A stretch of DNA of 64,000 nt from Methylomarinum sp965277025 (GTDB lineage Bacteria; Pseudomonadota; Gammaproteobacteria; Methylococcales; Methylomonadaceae): NCBI GenBank assembly GCA_965277025.1, contig OZ255706.1, positions 1,054,001-1,118,000 of the forward strand, given 5' to 3'. Position numbers and translations under genes: made by a program. The notes beneath the pieces were generated by a model that saw only the letters and a program-made list of their open reading frames with translations, searched no databases and was not told where the DNA came from. How positions within the stretch are numbered: position 1 is the stretch's first letter; every line of letters begins with the position of its first letter. Shown piece by piece: positions 43,051 to 50,637 of this stretch.

Positions 43051-43093
43051 TAATCGCCCCGCTTTATTTTGCCGGTTATGCATGTCGTTAGGC
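43005..43093 (+). other. attC site 1
   Basis: 89 bp, from TTCTAAC (R'') to GTTAGGC (R'). The centre is a perfect 21-bp stem (CAAAATAAAGCGGGGCGATTA at 43029-43049 is given by position; right arm complements it), with partially paired outer arms (TTAACACGG / CCGGTTA). Both box sequences agree with the cassettes on each side. Confidence 0.8.
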
Positions 43094-43102
43094 ATATAGA
43101 AG

Positions 43103-43549
43103 ATGGAATACAAACAAAAGCCACTATTAAAAAAATTCTTTAAAACACTAAAAGAATTAAGAAATGCTGGTATTGTTAGATCTGATGTGATTCTTGGCGA
43201 TATTGGTGAGTTTTTATGCACAGTCGTTTTTCGTGGTTTAGTGTTGGTACCAGATAAAACAAATGTAGGATATGACGCTGTGTACAATGAAAAAAGAATA
43301 CAAATAAAATATAGCAACTCTAAGGATACTAAGAATATTGATCTAGGTGATCCTTCGAAATATGACGAGTTAATTGTGGTATTAGGAAATGAAAGCGCTC
43401 ATAGAATGAATAATGATAATGACGCAGATTTTCTTTTTTATAGGTACGAAAGCAGTGAAGTAAAAGATAAGTTTGGAGTGGCATCTGGGTATAAATTATC
43501 AAAGACAAAACATTTCAAGATTGCAGAACGGTCCCACTCACTTACATAG
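43103..43549 (+). CDS. cassette 2, gene 1: nuclease-fold-like protein
   Basis: 148 residues. GDIGEFLCTVVFRGLVLVPD, NVGYDAVYNEKRIQIKYSNS and ELIVVLGNE suggest a restriction-endonuclease-like core: Glu in a helix, Asp in GYDA, then Q-x-K on the next strand. This resembles DUF6998-type domains as I remember them. It begins 15 bp after the attC 1 core and is the first of three genes in one cassette. Nuclease activity is inferred from pattern only. Confidence 0.5.
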   Translation: MEYKQKPLLKKFFKTLKELRNAGIVRSDVILGDIGEFLCTVVFRGLVLVPDKTNVGYDAVYNEKRIQIKYSNSKDTKNIDLGDPSKYDELIVVLGNESAHRMNNDNDADFLFYRYESSEVKDKFGVASGYKLSKTKHFKIAERSHSLT

Positions 43550-43570
43550 TGAAAATTTAAGGTAAGGATA

Positions 43571-44233
43571 ATGGTTACACTAATTGGCATTGTTGCAATA
43601 ATACTGATAATCGCATTTTTTCAGAAGTTTGTTCAGGGAATAGTTGGCGCTTTAATCTTTGGCTTTATAGGTTCGTTATTTGGACCAAAGGGCACAAAAA
43701 TCGGTGCTGTATTAGGCTTTGTATGGGGGTTAAGTCTAAATGAAAAGGCGGATAAGGAAAAAGAAGAAACAGATAAAGCAACAAACAAGAAATCTGAAGA
43801 ACCAAGAAAGTCTTCTCAAGAGAATAAGGCCAATGATTCCAAAATAATCCGATGCCCCTATTGCAAGAAAAAGATCAGAATTAGAATTCCTGTTCGGAAT
43901 AGAAATGGTAAATGCCCAGCTTGCTCTGGGAGTTTCACTATTAAAGAGGATAATAGAGGTAAGATAAAAGTTGATAAAAAGGAATCCACGTACAAAAAGA
44001 CATCTACAAGTAGTCGTGAATCTTTCTCAATCGATGACAATTACAAAATTCTTGGTGTTACCGCCGCATCAACTCCTGATGAAGTGAGGACAGCTTATAA
44101 AATGAAAATACGAGAATATCACCCTGACCGGGTCGCAGGACTAGGTGAGAAGCTTAAAAAGATGGCGGACGAAGAATCTAAAAAAATAAATAAAGCATAT
44201 TCAGAATTAAAGGCAAAAGGTTTAGCTAAATAA
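43571..44233 (+). CDS. cassette 2, gene 2: membrane-anchored zinc-ribbon J-domain protein
   Basis: 220 residues. N-terminal hydrophobic, glycine-rich segment (residues 3-55, including GALIFGFIGSLFGPKG) gives one or two membrane passes. A charged linker leads to a zinc ribbon, CPYCKKK...CPACSGS (about 97-120). The C-terminal J-domain (about 150-215) has HPD in YKMKIREYHPDRVAGLG. It should recruit DnaK/Hsp70 to a membrane site. Lies 21 bp after the nuclease-like gene and 20 bp before the TerD-like gene without an intervening attC. Confidence 0.65.
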   Translation: MVTLIGIVAIILIIAFFQKFVQGIVGALIFGFIGSLFGPKGTKIGAVLGFVWGLSLNEKADKEKEETDKATNKKSEEPRKSSQENKANDSKIIRCPYCKKKIRIRIPVRNRNGKCPACSGSFTIKEDNRGKIKVDKKESTYKKTSTSSRESFSIDDNYKILGVTAASTPDEVRTAYKMKIREYHPDRVAGLGEKLKKMADEESKKINKAYSELKAKGLAK

Positions 44234-44253
44234 TTAAATAGTAGGAGTAATCA

Positions 44254-44850
44254 GTGGCAAATAATATAGTGCTTTACGAGCAAGGCGACTCTGTTGTAAT
44301 CCCCCAGTCGGGAATGGAACTTTCTGAATTCAAGCCAGGCGAGACAAAAATAAGAGCTATTCTTGAGTGGAATGCAGCTGTAGATTTGGATATTCACGCT
44401 TTTTACCGCCCTAAAAATGGTGGTAAAGATGGTCATGTGTTTTTCCAAAGTAAAGGGAATAAGAAAAAATCTCCATATATACATTTAGATAAAGATATGG
44501 GAGTTGGAAATGTGGGTGGTGATAATAAAGAAGTGATTACCATAGGCGCATTAGCTGATGTTGACGTAATATTGATTGCTACTAACATATTCAGATTTTT
44601 TGGTTTTCTAACAAGTGATGATAATTTCGGTAAATATGATGGAAAGATAAAATTAGTTACAAGCTCGTTAAATGAGATAGATGTGCCTTTGACATCTAGT
44701 CAGCCGGGCAAGTGGTGCGTTATTGCATTGATTGATAACTCTGATCCGTATTCTCCTATCGTAACAAACATTAATGAAGTTACTGATAGTGAACCTAAAA
44801 TAGATGACTACCTTGATAATGATATACTTGAATTAACTTATGATGATTGA
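44254..44850 (+). CDS. cassette 2, gene 3: TerD-like stress domain protein
   Basis: 198 residues from a GTG at 44254 with AGGAG upstream. The motif LEWNAAVDLDIHAFYRPKNG and the acidic YIHLDKDMGVGNVGGDNKEV follow the TerD/CABP pattern, where acidic loops bind calcium, and VDVILIATNIF matches the following strand. TerD domains occur in tellurite-resistance and phage-response clusters, often with J-domain or membrane partners, as here. The acidic tail (DDYLDNDILELTYDD) is unusual. Cytoplasmic. Confidence 0.6.
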   Translation: MANNIVLYEQGDSVVIPQSGMELSEFKPGETKIRAILEWNAAVDLDIHAFYRPKNGGKDGHVFFQSKGNKKKSPYIHLDKDMGVGNVGGDNKEVITIGALADVDVILIATNIFRFFGFLTSDDNFGKYDGKIKLVTSSLNEIDVPLTSSQPGKWCVIALIDNSDPYSPIVTNINEVTDSEPKIDDYLDNDILELTYDD

Positions 44851-44859
44851 TGGAAAAAG

Positions 44860-44958
44860 GCCTAACAAAAGCATACACTCGGACTACCAAAAGCGGCGCT
44901 GCTTTCGCTACGCTACAGCCACACCGCTTTTGGTAGCCGGTGATGCTAGGCGTTATGC
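44860..44958 (+). other. attC site 2
   Basis: 99 bp, from GCCTAAC (R'') to GTTATGC (R'), with arms CTACCAAAAGCGG (44884-44896) and CCGCTTTTGGTAG (44924-44936) forming a perfect stem and extra-helical bases elsewhere. R'' complements the first bases of cassette 2 (TTAGGC at 43088), so cassette 2 runs from 43088 to 44952 with three genes. Confidence 0.85.
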
Positions 44959-44988
44959 ATAAAAATAAATCAACAAACAAAGGAGATA

Positions 44989-45130
44989 ATGGTGAGTACT
45001 CGACAAATTCATGTTTTCATTAGCCACGCATGGGCTCATTCTGGACATTACAATACATTAGCTGATTGGATTTTTAATGAAAATTGGAGCGTTGGGCAAG
45101 CTTCTTTAGATTTTAGAAATTATTCTGTAC
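44989..45130 (+). pseudogene. cassette 3: TIR-like (MTH538/ThsB-type) protein, 5' stub
   Basis: ATG at 44989 (or GTG at 44992) after AAGGAG. Encodes VSTRQIHVFISHAWAHSGHY and LDFRNYSVP, the opening strand and the NYSVP segment of TIR-like domains of the MTH538/DUF1863 type found in Thoeris ThsB and related sensors. The frame is cut after 47 codons by IS4 copy 5 at 45131. The remainder is not in the window; it should have lain at the far end of the inverted segment, where IS elements now sit. Confidence 0.6.
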
Positions 45131-46352
45131 CTCTGTACATGACAAAAATTAACTTATGACAAATGAGTCTCATGTATTCCAGTGACAAAAGGTATGGGTT
45201 GCAAAAGAGCAATCACTTTTCTAATCATCCTTTTTGATTGAGATAAGACATTAAACAACGTTGAGCGGATACAATCTAATCCATATCGAAACAGGCTTTG
45301 CGCGAGCCGCTGATGTGTTTTGGTTTTTATTGGTAACTCGCAATCATGTTTCCATTCGCCTGCTTTATGTGACCAACAGAAAGCAATAACGGGAAGTACT
45401 AACAATTTTTTGATCCGAAGATAACCGACTACACGCGTTTCCTCAAGTTTGAATCCCCGTCCTTTTAAACCGCCGAAAAGCGTTTCGATTTCCCAACGCA
45501 AGCCATAAATTTTAATCGCATCAGGATTCAAATGCTGACAGACGATGATTAATAACTCACCATCACTCAGCCGTAACCCACTGAGATAAATTGAACAATT
45601 TCCCAAATAGCGCGCTGTTGAGAGGTGTCGTGTGCTACCCGGCTTAAGCCCATAAAACAAACGCTCTACGCGTATTCGCTGGCCTTGGGCATTGGTTGTC
45701 CTGGCGTTGTTGCGAATACGGATATAAAAGGGAATCTCTTGCTCAAACAACCAGCCCATCCATTCGTCTCCAATAAACTCCCGATCAGCCAAAAGACCTT
45801 TGATGTGATGTCGGCCAAACTGCGCAATAAAGCGTTTCATCAGCGCTATACGTTCCTTCGTATTAGAGTTGCCCCGCTTGTTTAAAGGCAACCAATACAC
45901 CGGAATGGCGGCACCCCGATAAACCACGGCAAGCACCAGCAGATTAATATTGGTTTTACCCCACTTCCAATTCGTCCTGTCTAACGTCAGATAGTAATCC
46001 TGATCAGTGAAACCAAACAGTTTCATGATGAAATGAGCGACTTCATTGTAATCCAGCCAATGGTCACTGAAAAATCGTTGCATCCGTCGATATCGTGAGG
46101 AAATTTTTGCCCGACGGGGAAAGAATACGGCGAGCTGGGCCAGATTGACCGTGCTAACTGCCATCAAAGCAATTAACATACCCACAAAACAAACGATTCT
46201 TGCCTTGTTCCATTGAAAGTGCTCAGTTAATATGACGGTCAGCTCGTTGATTTGTAATGTCCCGTTATTCATATTCGCTAAAACAAAATGCGGTATTTAA
46301 TTACATTTCAACGAGCTACGCCAGCTTTTAATATTTTTTGTCATGTACAGAG
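45131..46352 (-). mobile_element. IS4-family insertion sequence, copy 5 (left inversion breakpoint)
   Basis: 1222 bp with standard ends. Left flank ATTCTGTAC and right flank ATTCTTAAT do not match, but the right flank is the exact reverse complement of ATTAAGAAT beside the oppositely oriented fragment at 56930-57277. This marks recombination between two inverted copies. Confidence 0.92.
45154..46272 (-). CDS. IS4-family transposase (copy 5)
   Basis: 372 residues, intact, YREK signature YGLRWEIETLFGGLK, with FFPRRAK, QFGRHH and NNARTT. Its DNA has probably been part of a crossover, so the gene may be a chimera of two former copies. Confidence 0.92.
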   Translation of the reverse strand: MNNGTLQINELTVILTEHFQWNKARIVCFVGMLIALMAVSTVNLAQLAVFFPRRAKISSRYRRMQRFFSDHWLDYNEVAHFIMKLFGFTDQDYYLTLDRTNWKWGKTNINLLVLAVVYRGAAIPVYWLPLNKRGNSNTKERIALMKRFIAQFGRHHIKGLLADREFIGDEWMGWLFEQEIPFYIRIRNNARTTNAQGQRIRVERLFYGLKPGSTRHLSTARYLGNCSIYLSGLRLSDGELLIIVCQHLNPDAIKIYGLRWEIETLFGGLKGRGFKLEETRVVGYLRIKKLLVLPVIAFCWSHKAGEWKHDCELPIKTKTHQRLAQSLFRYGLDCIRSTLFNVLSQSKRMIRKVIALLQPIPFVTGIHETHLS

Positions 46353-47132
46353 ATTCTTAATAATCATGCCCAATTTGATTCAGAAGACTTCAATGTCCGA
46401 TTTTGGGGAATGAACTACAGTCAATCTTTATTTCAATCAGCAACTCATGGCGAGATTTTTCTTTATGGCCTTAATGAATACGATCGTAAAAACCAGCCAA
46501 GCAAAAACCGGAATATTTATACCTTTGGATTTCGTATCTGGCGAAAACCAAAGGTCAATCAATTAGATTACCAATTGGAATCAATTTATCAACTGGGTAG
46601 TTCCCGCATATCCAAAACATCAAACATTACCTTAAATCATTGGGCCTATTTTCATCATGCCGAACTTGGTTATCGATTCGCAGCTTATGGTTCACCACGC
46701 CTGATTGCGCAATTTGATTACGCCAGCGGCGATAGCAACCCTAATGATAATCAGAATAATCGCTTTGACACACTTTACGGGGCGCGTCGCTTCGATTTCG
46801 GCCCCACCAGCACCTATGGCGCTTCTGCCCGGAGTAATTTAATCTCCCCAGGCGCAAGACTCACCTGGAATCCGTTGATTAAAGTCGACACGTTGATTGC
46901 TGTGCGAGGCTTTTGGCGGGCAGAGACAGCTGATTCCTGGACAAGCGCTGGTATTAATGGCTCCCAGGCTTATATTGGCAGCCAGCTTGAATTTCGCTTA
47001 CGCTGGAAAATTCTGCCACAGAATTTGCAATTTGAGGCGGGGCTAGCCCACTTGTTCGCCGGAGATCTGATGCATCAGGCGCATAAAACCGACAGTACGT
47101 TTGCTTATTCACAAATGACTGTTTCCTTTTAA
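46353..47132 (+). pseudogene. alginate-export-type porin, C-terminal half
   Basis: About 257 codons after the 9-bp duplicate: NNHAQFDSEDFNVRFWGM, DYQLESIYQLGS, LDTLYGARRFDFGP-like segment and a terminal strand ending MTVSF, typical of outer-membrane beta-barrels of the alginate-export/porin family. It continues exactly from the half at 57886-57278 (…LVAGNILN then NHAQFD) if the 9-bp repeat is counted once. The apparent MSCTE start is supplied by the IS end. tupA follows 29 bp downstream. Not functional as it stands. Confidence 0.8.
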
Positions 47133-47161
47133 TTCTTGCTCTTCACAACGGATAAAAATTC

Positions 47162-47971
47162 ATGAAAAAACTGTTACTTATTGTCTCTTTAATTTTTTCT
47201 CTGTTATGCGTCCAGTTTTCCCACGCCGAAAACGTATTACGCATGTCAACCACAACCAGCACCGAAAACTCCGGCCTACTGGCGTTTTTAAACCCTTTGT
47301 TCGAACAGCTTTATCATGCCCGGGTGGATGTTATCGCCGTTGGTACTGGCAAAGCAATTAAGCTGGGAGAAAATGGCGATGTCGACATTGTATTGGTGCA
47401 TGCCCCGGCGGCGGAGCTGGAATTTGTCAAAAAAGGCTTTGCTATCGATCGCCTTGCCGTCATGCATAATGATTTTGTACTGATTGGCCCGGTTAAAGAT
47501 CCGGCAAAAATAAAACAAGCGACGAGTGCAATTGAGGCATTGAAAAAAATCCAACAAAGCCAATCGCCTTTTATTTCCCGCGGCGATGATTCCGGCACGG
47601 ACAAAAAAGAAAAATATTTATGGCAACTGGCCGGCATAGCCCCTTCCGGACCATGGTATTTTTCCGCTGGACAAGGTATGGGGGCTGTTTTAACCATCGC
47701 CAATGAGAAACAAGCCTACACGATCAGTGACCGCGGCACATATCTGGCATTTCAAGACAAAATCAGTCTGCCCATTTTGTTTGAAGGCGACCGGGTACTT
47801 TACAACCCCTATCACATCATGGCTGTCAATCCGGCCAGACACCCCCATGTAAACATCAGGCTGGCCAGGCAGTACATTCAGTTCATCACCAGTGAAAATG
47901 TACAAAAAAAGATCGCTGATTTTAGAAAACACGGGCAAGTTTTGTTTTATCCTGATGCGCTAAAACCCTAA
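47162..47971 (+). CDS. tupA: tungstate-binding periplasmic protein TupA
   Basis: 269 residues. Signal peptide MKKLLLIVSLIFSLLCVQFSHA, then MSTTTSTENSGLL with the TTTS motif that binds the oxyanion in TupA, IAVGTGKAIKLGENGDVDIVLVHA (cited in part), and FISRGDDSGTDKKE plus MGAVLTIANEKQAYTISDRGTY, all standard. Delivers tungstate to an ABC transporter. It follows the porin half. Its ATPase partner is at 58979, on the other side of an IS-mediated inversion; no tupB permease gene is present in the window. Confidence 0.93.
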   Translation: MKKLLLIVSLIFSLLCVQFSHAENVLRMSTTTSTENSGLLAFLNPLFEQLYHARVDVIAVGTGKAIKLGENGDVDIVLVHAPAAELEFVKKGFAIDRLAVMHNDFVLIGPVKDPAKIKQATSAIEALKKIQQSQSPFISRGDDSGTDKKEKYLWQLAGIAPSGPWYFSAGQGMGAVLTIANEKQAYTISDRGTYLAFQDKISLPILFEGDRVLYNPYHIMAVNPARHPHVNIRLARQYIQFITSENVQKKIADFRKHGQVLFYPDALKP

Positions 47972-48058
47972 GGAATCAGGATATTTTTTGGAACTCTTTC
48001 AACGCCTCCCTGTCATCCGGTAATCGATTCAACAACTACGGATCATCAGGGAGGATTT

Positions 48059-48899
48059 ATGCCCGTTCAACCATACCCAAAAATAAAATCCAGCGAAATC
48101 ACAGCAAAGTCAGTTTTTGAAAATCGGCGAAAAATCATCAAGGCCTCATTAGGCTTGAGTGCAGCGGCTATATTGCCAACATCATCACAAGCAAAAGACA
48201 AGATTTATGACGCTGTTCCCATCGGCCCCTATTCAGGTGATTTCCCTGTCACTGATTTTGAAGATGTCAGCCATTACACCAACTATTACGAATTCACTAC
48301 CAATAAAACAGACGCCACCGTATTGGCCCAGGCGATGAAAATCAAGCCATGGCAGGTGGAAATTCTCCGGTGAAGTGGAAAAACCCGGCACTTACTATCT
48401 GGAAGACATTCTCAAACAAAACCCGCTTGAAGAAAGAGTTTACCGTTTTCGCTGCGTGGAAGCCTGGTCCATGGTGGTGCCTTGGATAGGTTTCCCATTG
48501 GCAAGCTTGTTAAAACAATTCCGACCCACATCCAAAGCCAGATTCGTCGCTTTCACCACCGCCACACAGCCTGAAAACATGCCTGGACTTCGAAACAGAT
48601 CATTGGACTGGCCTTATACAGAAGGCCTGCGCATGGATGAAGCCATGCATCCATTAACGTTGCTGGCAACCGGCATGTATGATGACGAGCTGCCTAAACA
48701 GAATGGTGCACCACTGCGCCTGGTCGTTCCCTGGAAATATGGCTTCTATGCCAATGTCAATCCTCATGTTCCGCATCCTCGCTGGAGCCAGGCACGAGAG
48801 CGCGTCTTAGGAGCCGGTCTGTTTGCCTCGAAACGCAATACCGAAATGTTTAATGGTTATGCAAGTGAAGTCGCCCAACTGTACAAAGGAATGGATTAG
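48059..48899 (+). pseudogene. msrP: methionine sulfoxide reductase catalytic subunit MsrP, degraded
   Basis: Twin-arginine signal NRRKIIKASLGLSAAAIL at the N-terminus and the molybdenum-ligand cysteine in YRFRCVEAWSMVVPWIGFP are present. Three lesions are visible. (1) A one-base insertion near 48364-48370 stops the frame at KPWQVEILR; the shifted frame continues GEVEKPGTYYLEDIL. (2) PWKYGFYANVNPHV lacks about 32 residues that E. coli MsrP has between two YGF motifs, the Moco-contacting region. (3) An IS inserted at 48898 removes the last codons; the native end LNRYF lies at 50026-50043. MsrP repairs oxidised periplasmic proteins together with MsrQ. Open frames are 48059-48373 and 48375-48899. 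Confidence 0.85.
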
Positions 48900-50019
48900 A
48901 AGTTACGCATTGACAACAGATCGAAATTTTGGGTTTAAATGATTCATATTTGGCATAAAGGTGTCGATAAACGAAGCCATAACATCGTTGAATAAATTCC
49001 GCTGTACGCCATAGCAATTATTAATCACGTCTGCAAAGCTCAATTTTTGTAATTGAACAAAGCCACAAATTGCAGAAAAAATATGATTATTTATTGCTCT
49101 TTTATTGCGAACCTGGAACCGCTCAATATTACACACCTGCTTTATTGCCCGATGATATTGCTCAATCTGCCAATGCCTGTCATGTTGTTCGGTAAATGCT
49201 TTCTTGTCAAAAACAGCGGTTTTTTCTTCATCAGGTAGTGAACTTATGTAATGGCGAACTTGTTCTTTCAAGGTCGTCCGAAATAATTTCACATACCCAA
49301 AATTTTTGAGCCAAACCATTAAGCCGTCTTCCGGGATTTCTAATTGCCTGACTTGAACCCATGAACCTTTTTCAACAGAGACTAATCGATTACCTTCCAC
49401 TGCAAAGAATAATCCTGTCTGATGATTTCTTATCAATTTAAGATTATCCACGCAACTGTACCAGCTATCTCCTGTTACAAAACCAGGTTCCAGTCCCCAA
49501 GCTAATACTTCGGTCAGCATGTCTTGAAAATAGTCATTTTTTGTCTTTCCTTCCGCCTTATCGACCACCCGGAAATTCAGTGGTTGGTGTTTTCCTTGAA
49601 TGTCTGTGTAGTACAACGTGACAAGATTGATTCCCTTGACTGCTCCATGATGTTTTCCCGACCAAAAATAACTGACATATGCCATATATTGGCTATAAGG
49701 TTTATCAAGAACACTATCGTCAACACTCAAGGTTCCGCCCTTTAAATTCAGGCTTGCGCTGGCTTCATTGTATAAATCTCGCCCAGTGTAATGCTCCCGA
49801 TTTAGAAATCGATTTACGCTATCATGTGATATTGACATGACTTCTCCTAATCGTCGACAACTAGCTTGTTTCGGCTCACTTAATAAAAAACCAATATACA
49901 TGGGTAATGTACAGCAGGCTGTTGAGGGGCGTGTTATTTCTCTTATCAAGGTTTGCCTTGCATTGACTTTGGGATTTTTTAAACCCATAGTTTAACATTG
50001 CCTGTCAATGCGTAACTTC
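48898..50019 (-). mobile_element. DDE insertion sequence between msrP and msrQ
   Basis: 1122 bp with 18-bp perfect inverted repeats AGAAGTTACGCATTGACA at both ends and 7-bp direct repeats ATGGATT at 48891-48897 and 50020-50026. Removing it and one repeat restores the MsrP C-terminus (KGMDLNRYF) and the TGATG junction with msrQ. Confidence 0.88.
48903..49988 (-). CDS. DDE transposase (IS701-like, family not certain)
   Basis: 361 residues. Catalytic acids in LSVDDSVLDKPYSQYM, FVTGDSWYS and QIEQYHRAIKQVCNIE, the last being a recognisable signature of IS701-like transposases. N-terminal helical domain with SISHDSVNRFLNREHYTG. The 7-bp target duplication does not match the textbook 4 bp of IS701, so I leave the family open. 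Intact and bounded by perfect ends. Confidence 0.85.
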   Translation of the reverse strand: MGLKNPKVNARQTLIREITRPSTACCTLPMYIGFLLSEPKQASCRRLGEVMSISHDSVNRFLNREHYTGRDLYNEASASLNLKGGTLSVDDSVLDKPYSQYMAYVSYFWSGKHHGAVKGINLVTLYYTDIQGKHQPLNFRVVDKAEGKTKNDYFQDMLTEVLAWGLEPGFVTGDSWYSCVDNLKLIRNHQTGLFFAVEGNRLVSVEKGSWVQVRQLEIPEDGLMVWLKNFGYVKLFRTTLKEQVRHYISSLPDEEKTAVFDKKAFTEQHDRHWQIEQYHRAIKQVCNIERFQVRNKRAINNHIFSAICGFVQLQKLSFADVINNCYGVQRNLFNDVMASFIDTFMPNMNHLNPKFRSVVNA

Positions 50020-50043
50020 TATGGATTTAAACCGGTATTTCTG

Positions 50044-50637
50044 ATGGCCAGAAGAAAAATTAACTGGCCGGGAATCAAGCTTATCGTTTTTTTTATTGCG
50101 CTGATACCACTGGGGCAACTGCTTAATGATGCAGTCAATGATAATCTGGGCGCCAACCCTGTCGAAACCCTACATACGAATCTTGGACTTTGGGCGCTGC
50201 GGTTCTTGTGCATCACCCTGGCTTTAACGCCCTTACACCTGCTTATAAAACAAGGTTGGCCACTACGCTTTCGCCGCATGCTGGGGTTATTCGCATTTTT
50301 TTACGCTAGTTTGCATTTGCTGGTTTTTTTATGGCTGGATATTGAGTTTTCCTGGGAATATTTTCGTCGGGAAGTACAAGATGGTCCTTATTTATTATTA
50401 GGCCTTGCAGCATTTGTTTTATTGACGCCGCTCGCTATCACCTCGCTCCATAGCCTTAAAAAAAGACTTGGCAGACACTGGCTGACATTGCATAAACTTA
50501 TTTATCCCGCAGCGATACTGGCGATATTACATTATTTTATGCTGGTAAAATCCAGCCTGAACCATCCGCTATTATATGCGGGAATTTTGACGACGCTTTT
50601 AATATCCCGAATACTGTTTAACAGGCTGTTGATTTAA
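50044..50637 (+). CDS. msrQ: haem-binding membrane subunit MsrQ
   Basis: 197 residues from the ATG at 50044 (MARRKINWPGIK); upstream codons belong to the displaced msrP end. Six membrane helices; conserved features NPVETLHTNLGLWALRFL, RRMLGLFAFFYASLHLLVF with a haem-ligand histidine, and HKLIYPAAILAILHYFML with further histidines. MsrQ carries electrons from the quinone pool or flavin reductase to MsrP. Its partner gene is broken, so it may be functionless. The last codons (RLLI and stop) already lie in the left end of an IS5-type element (50621), so the native C-terminus has been changed. Confidence 0.88.
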   Translation: MARRKINWPGIKLIVFFIALIPLGQLLNDAVNDNLGANPVETLHTNLGLWALRFLCITLALTPLHLLIKQGWPLRFRRMLGLFAFFYASLHLLVFLWLDIEFSWEYFRREVQDGPYLLLGLAAFVLLTPLAITSLHSLKKRLGRHWLTLHKLIYPAAILAILHYFMLVKSSLNHPLLYAGILTTLLISRILFNRLLI

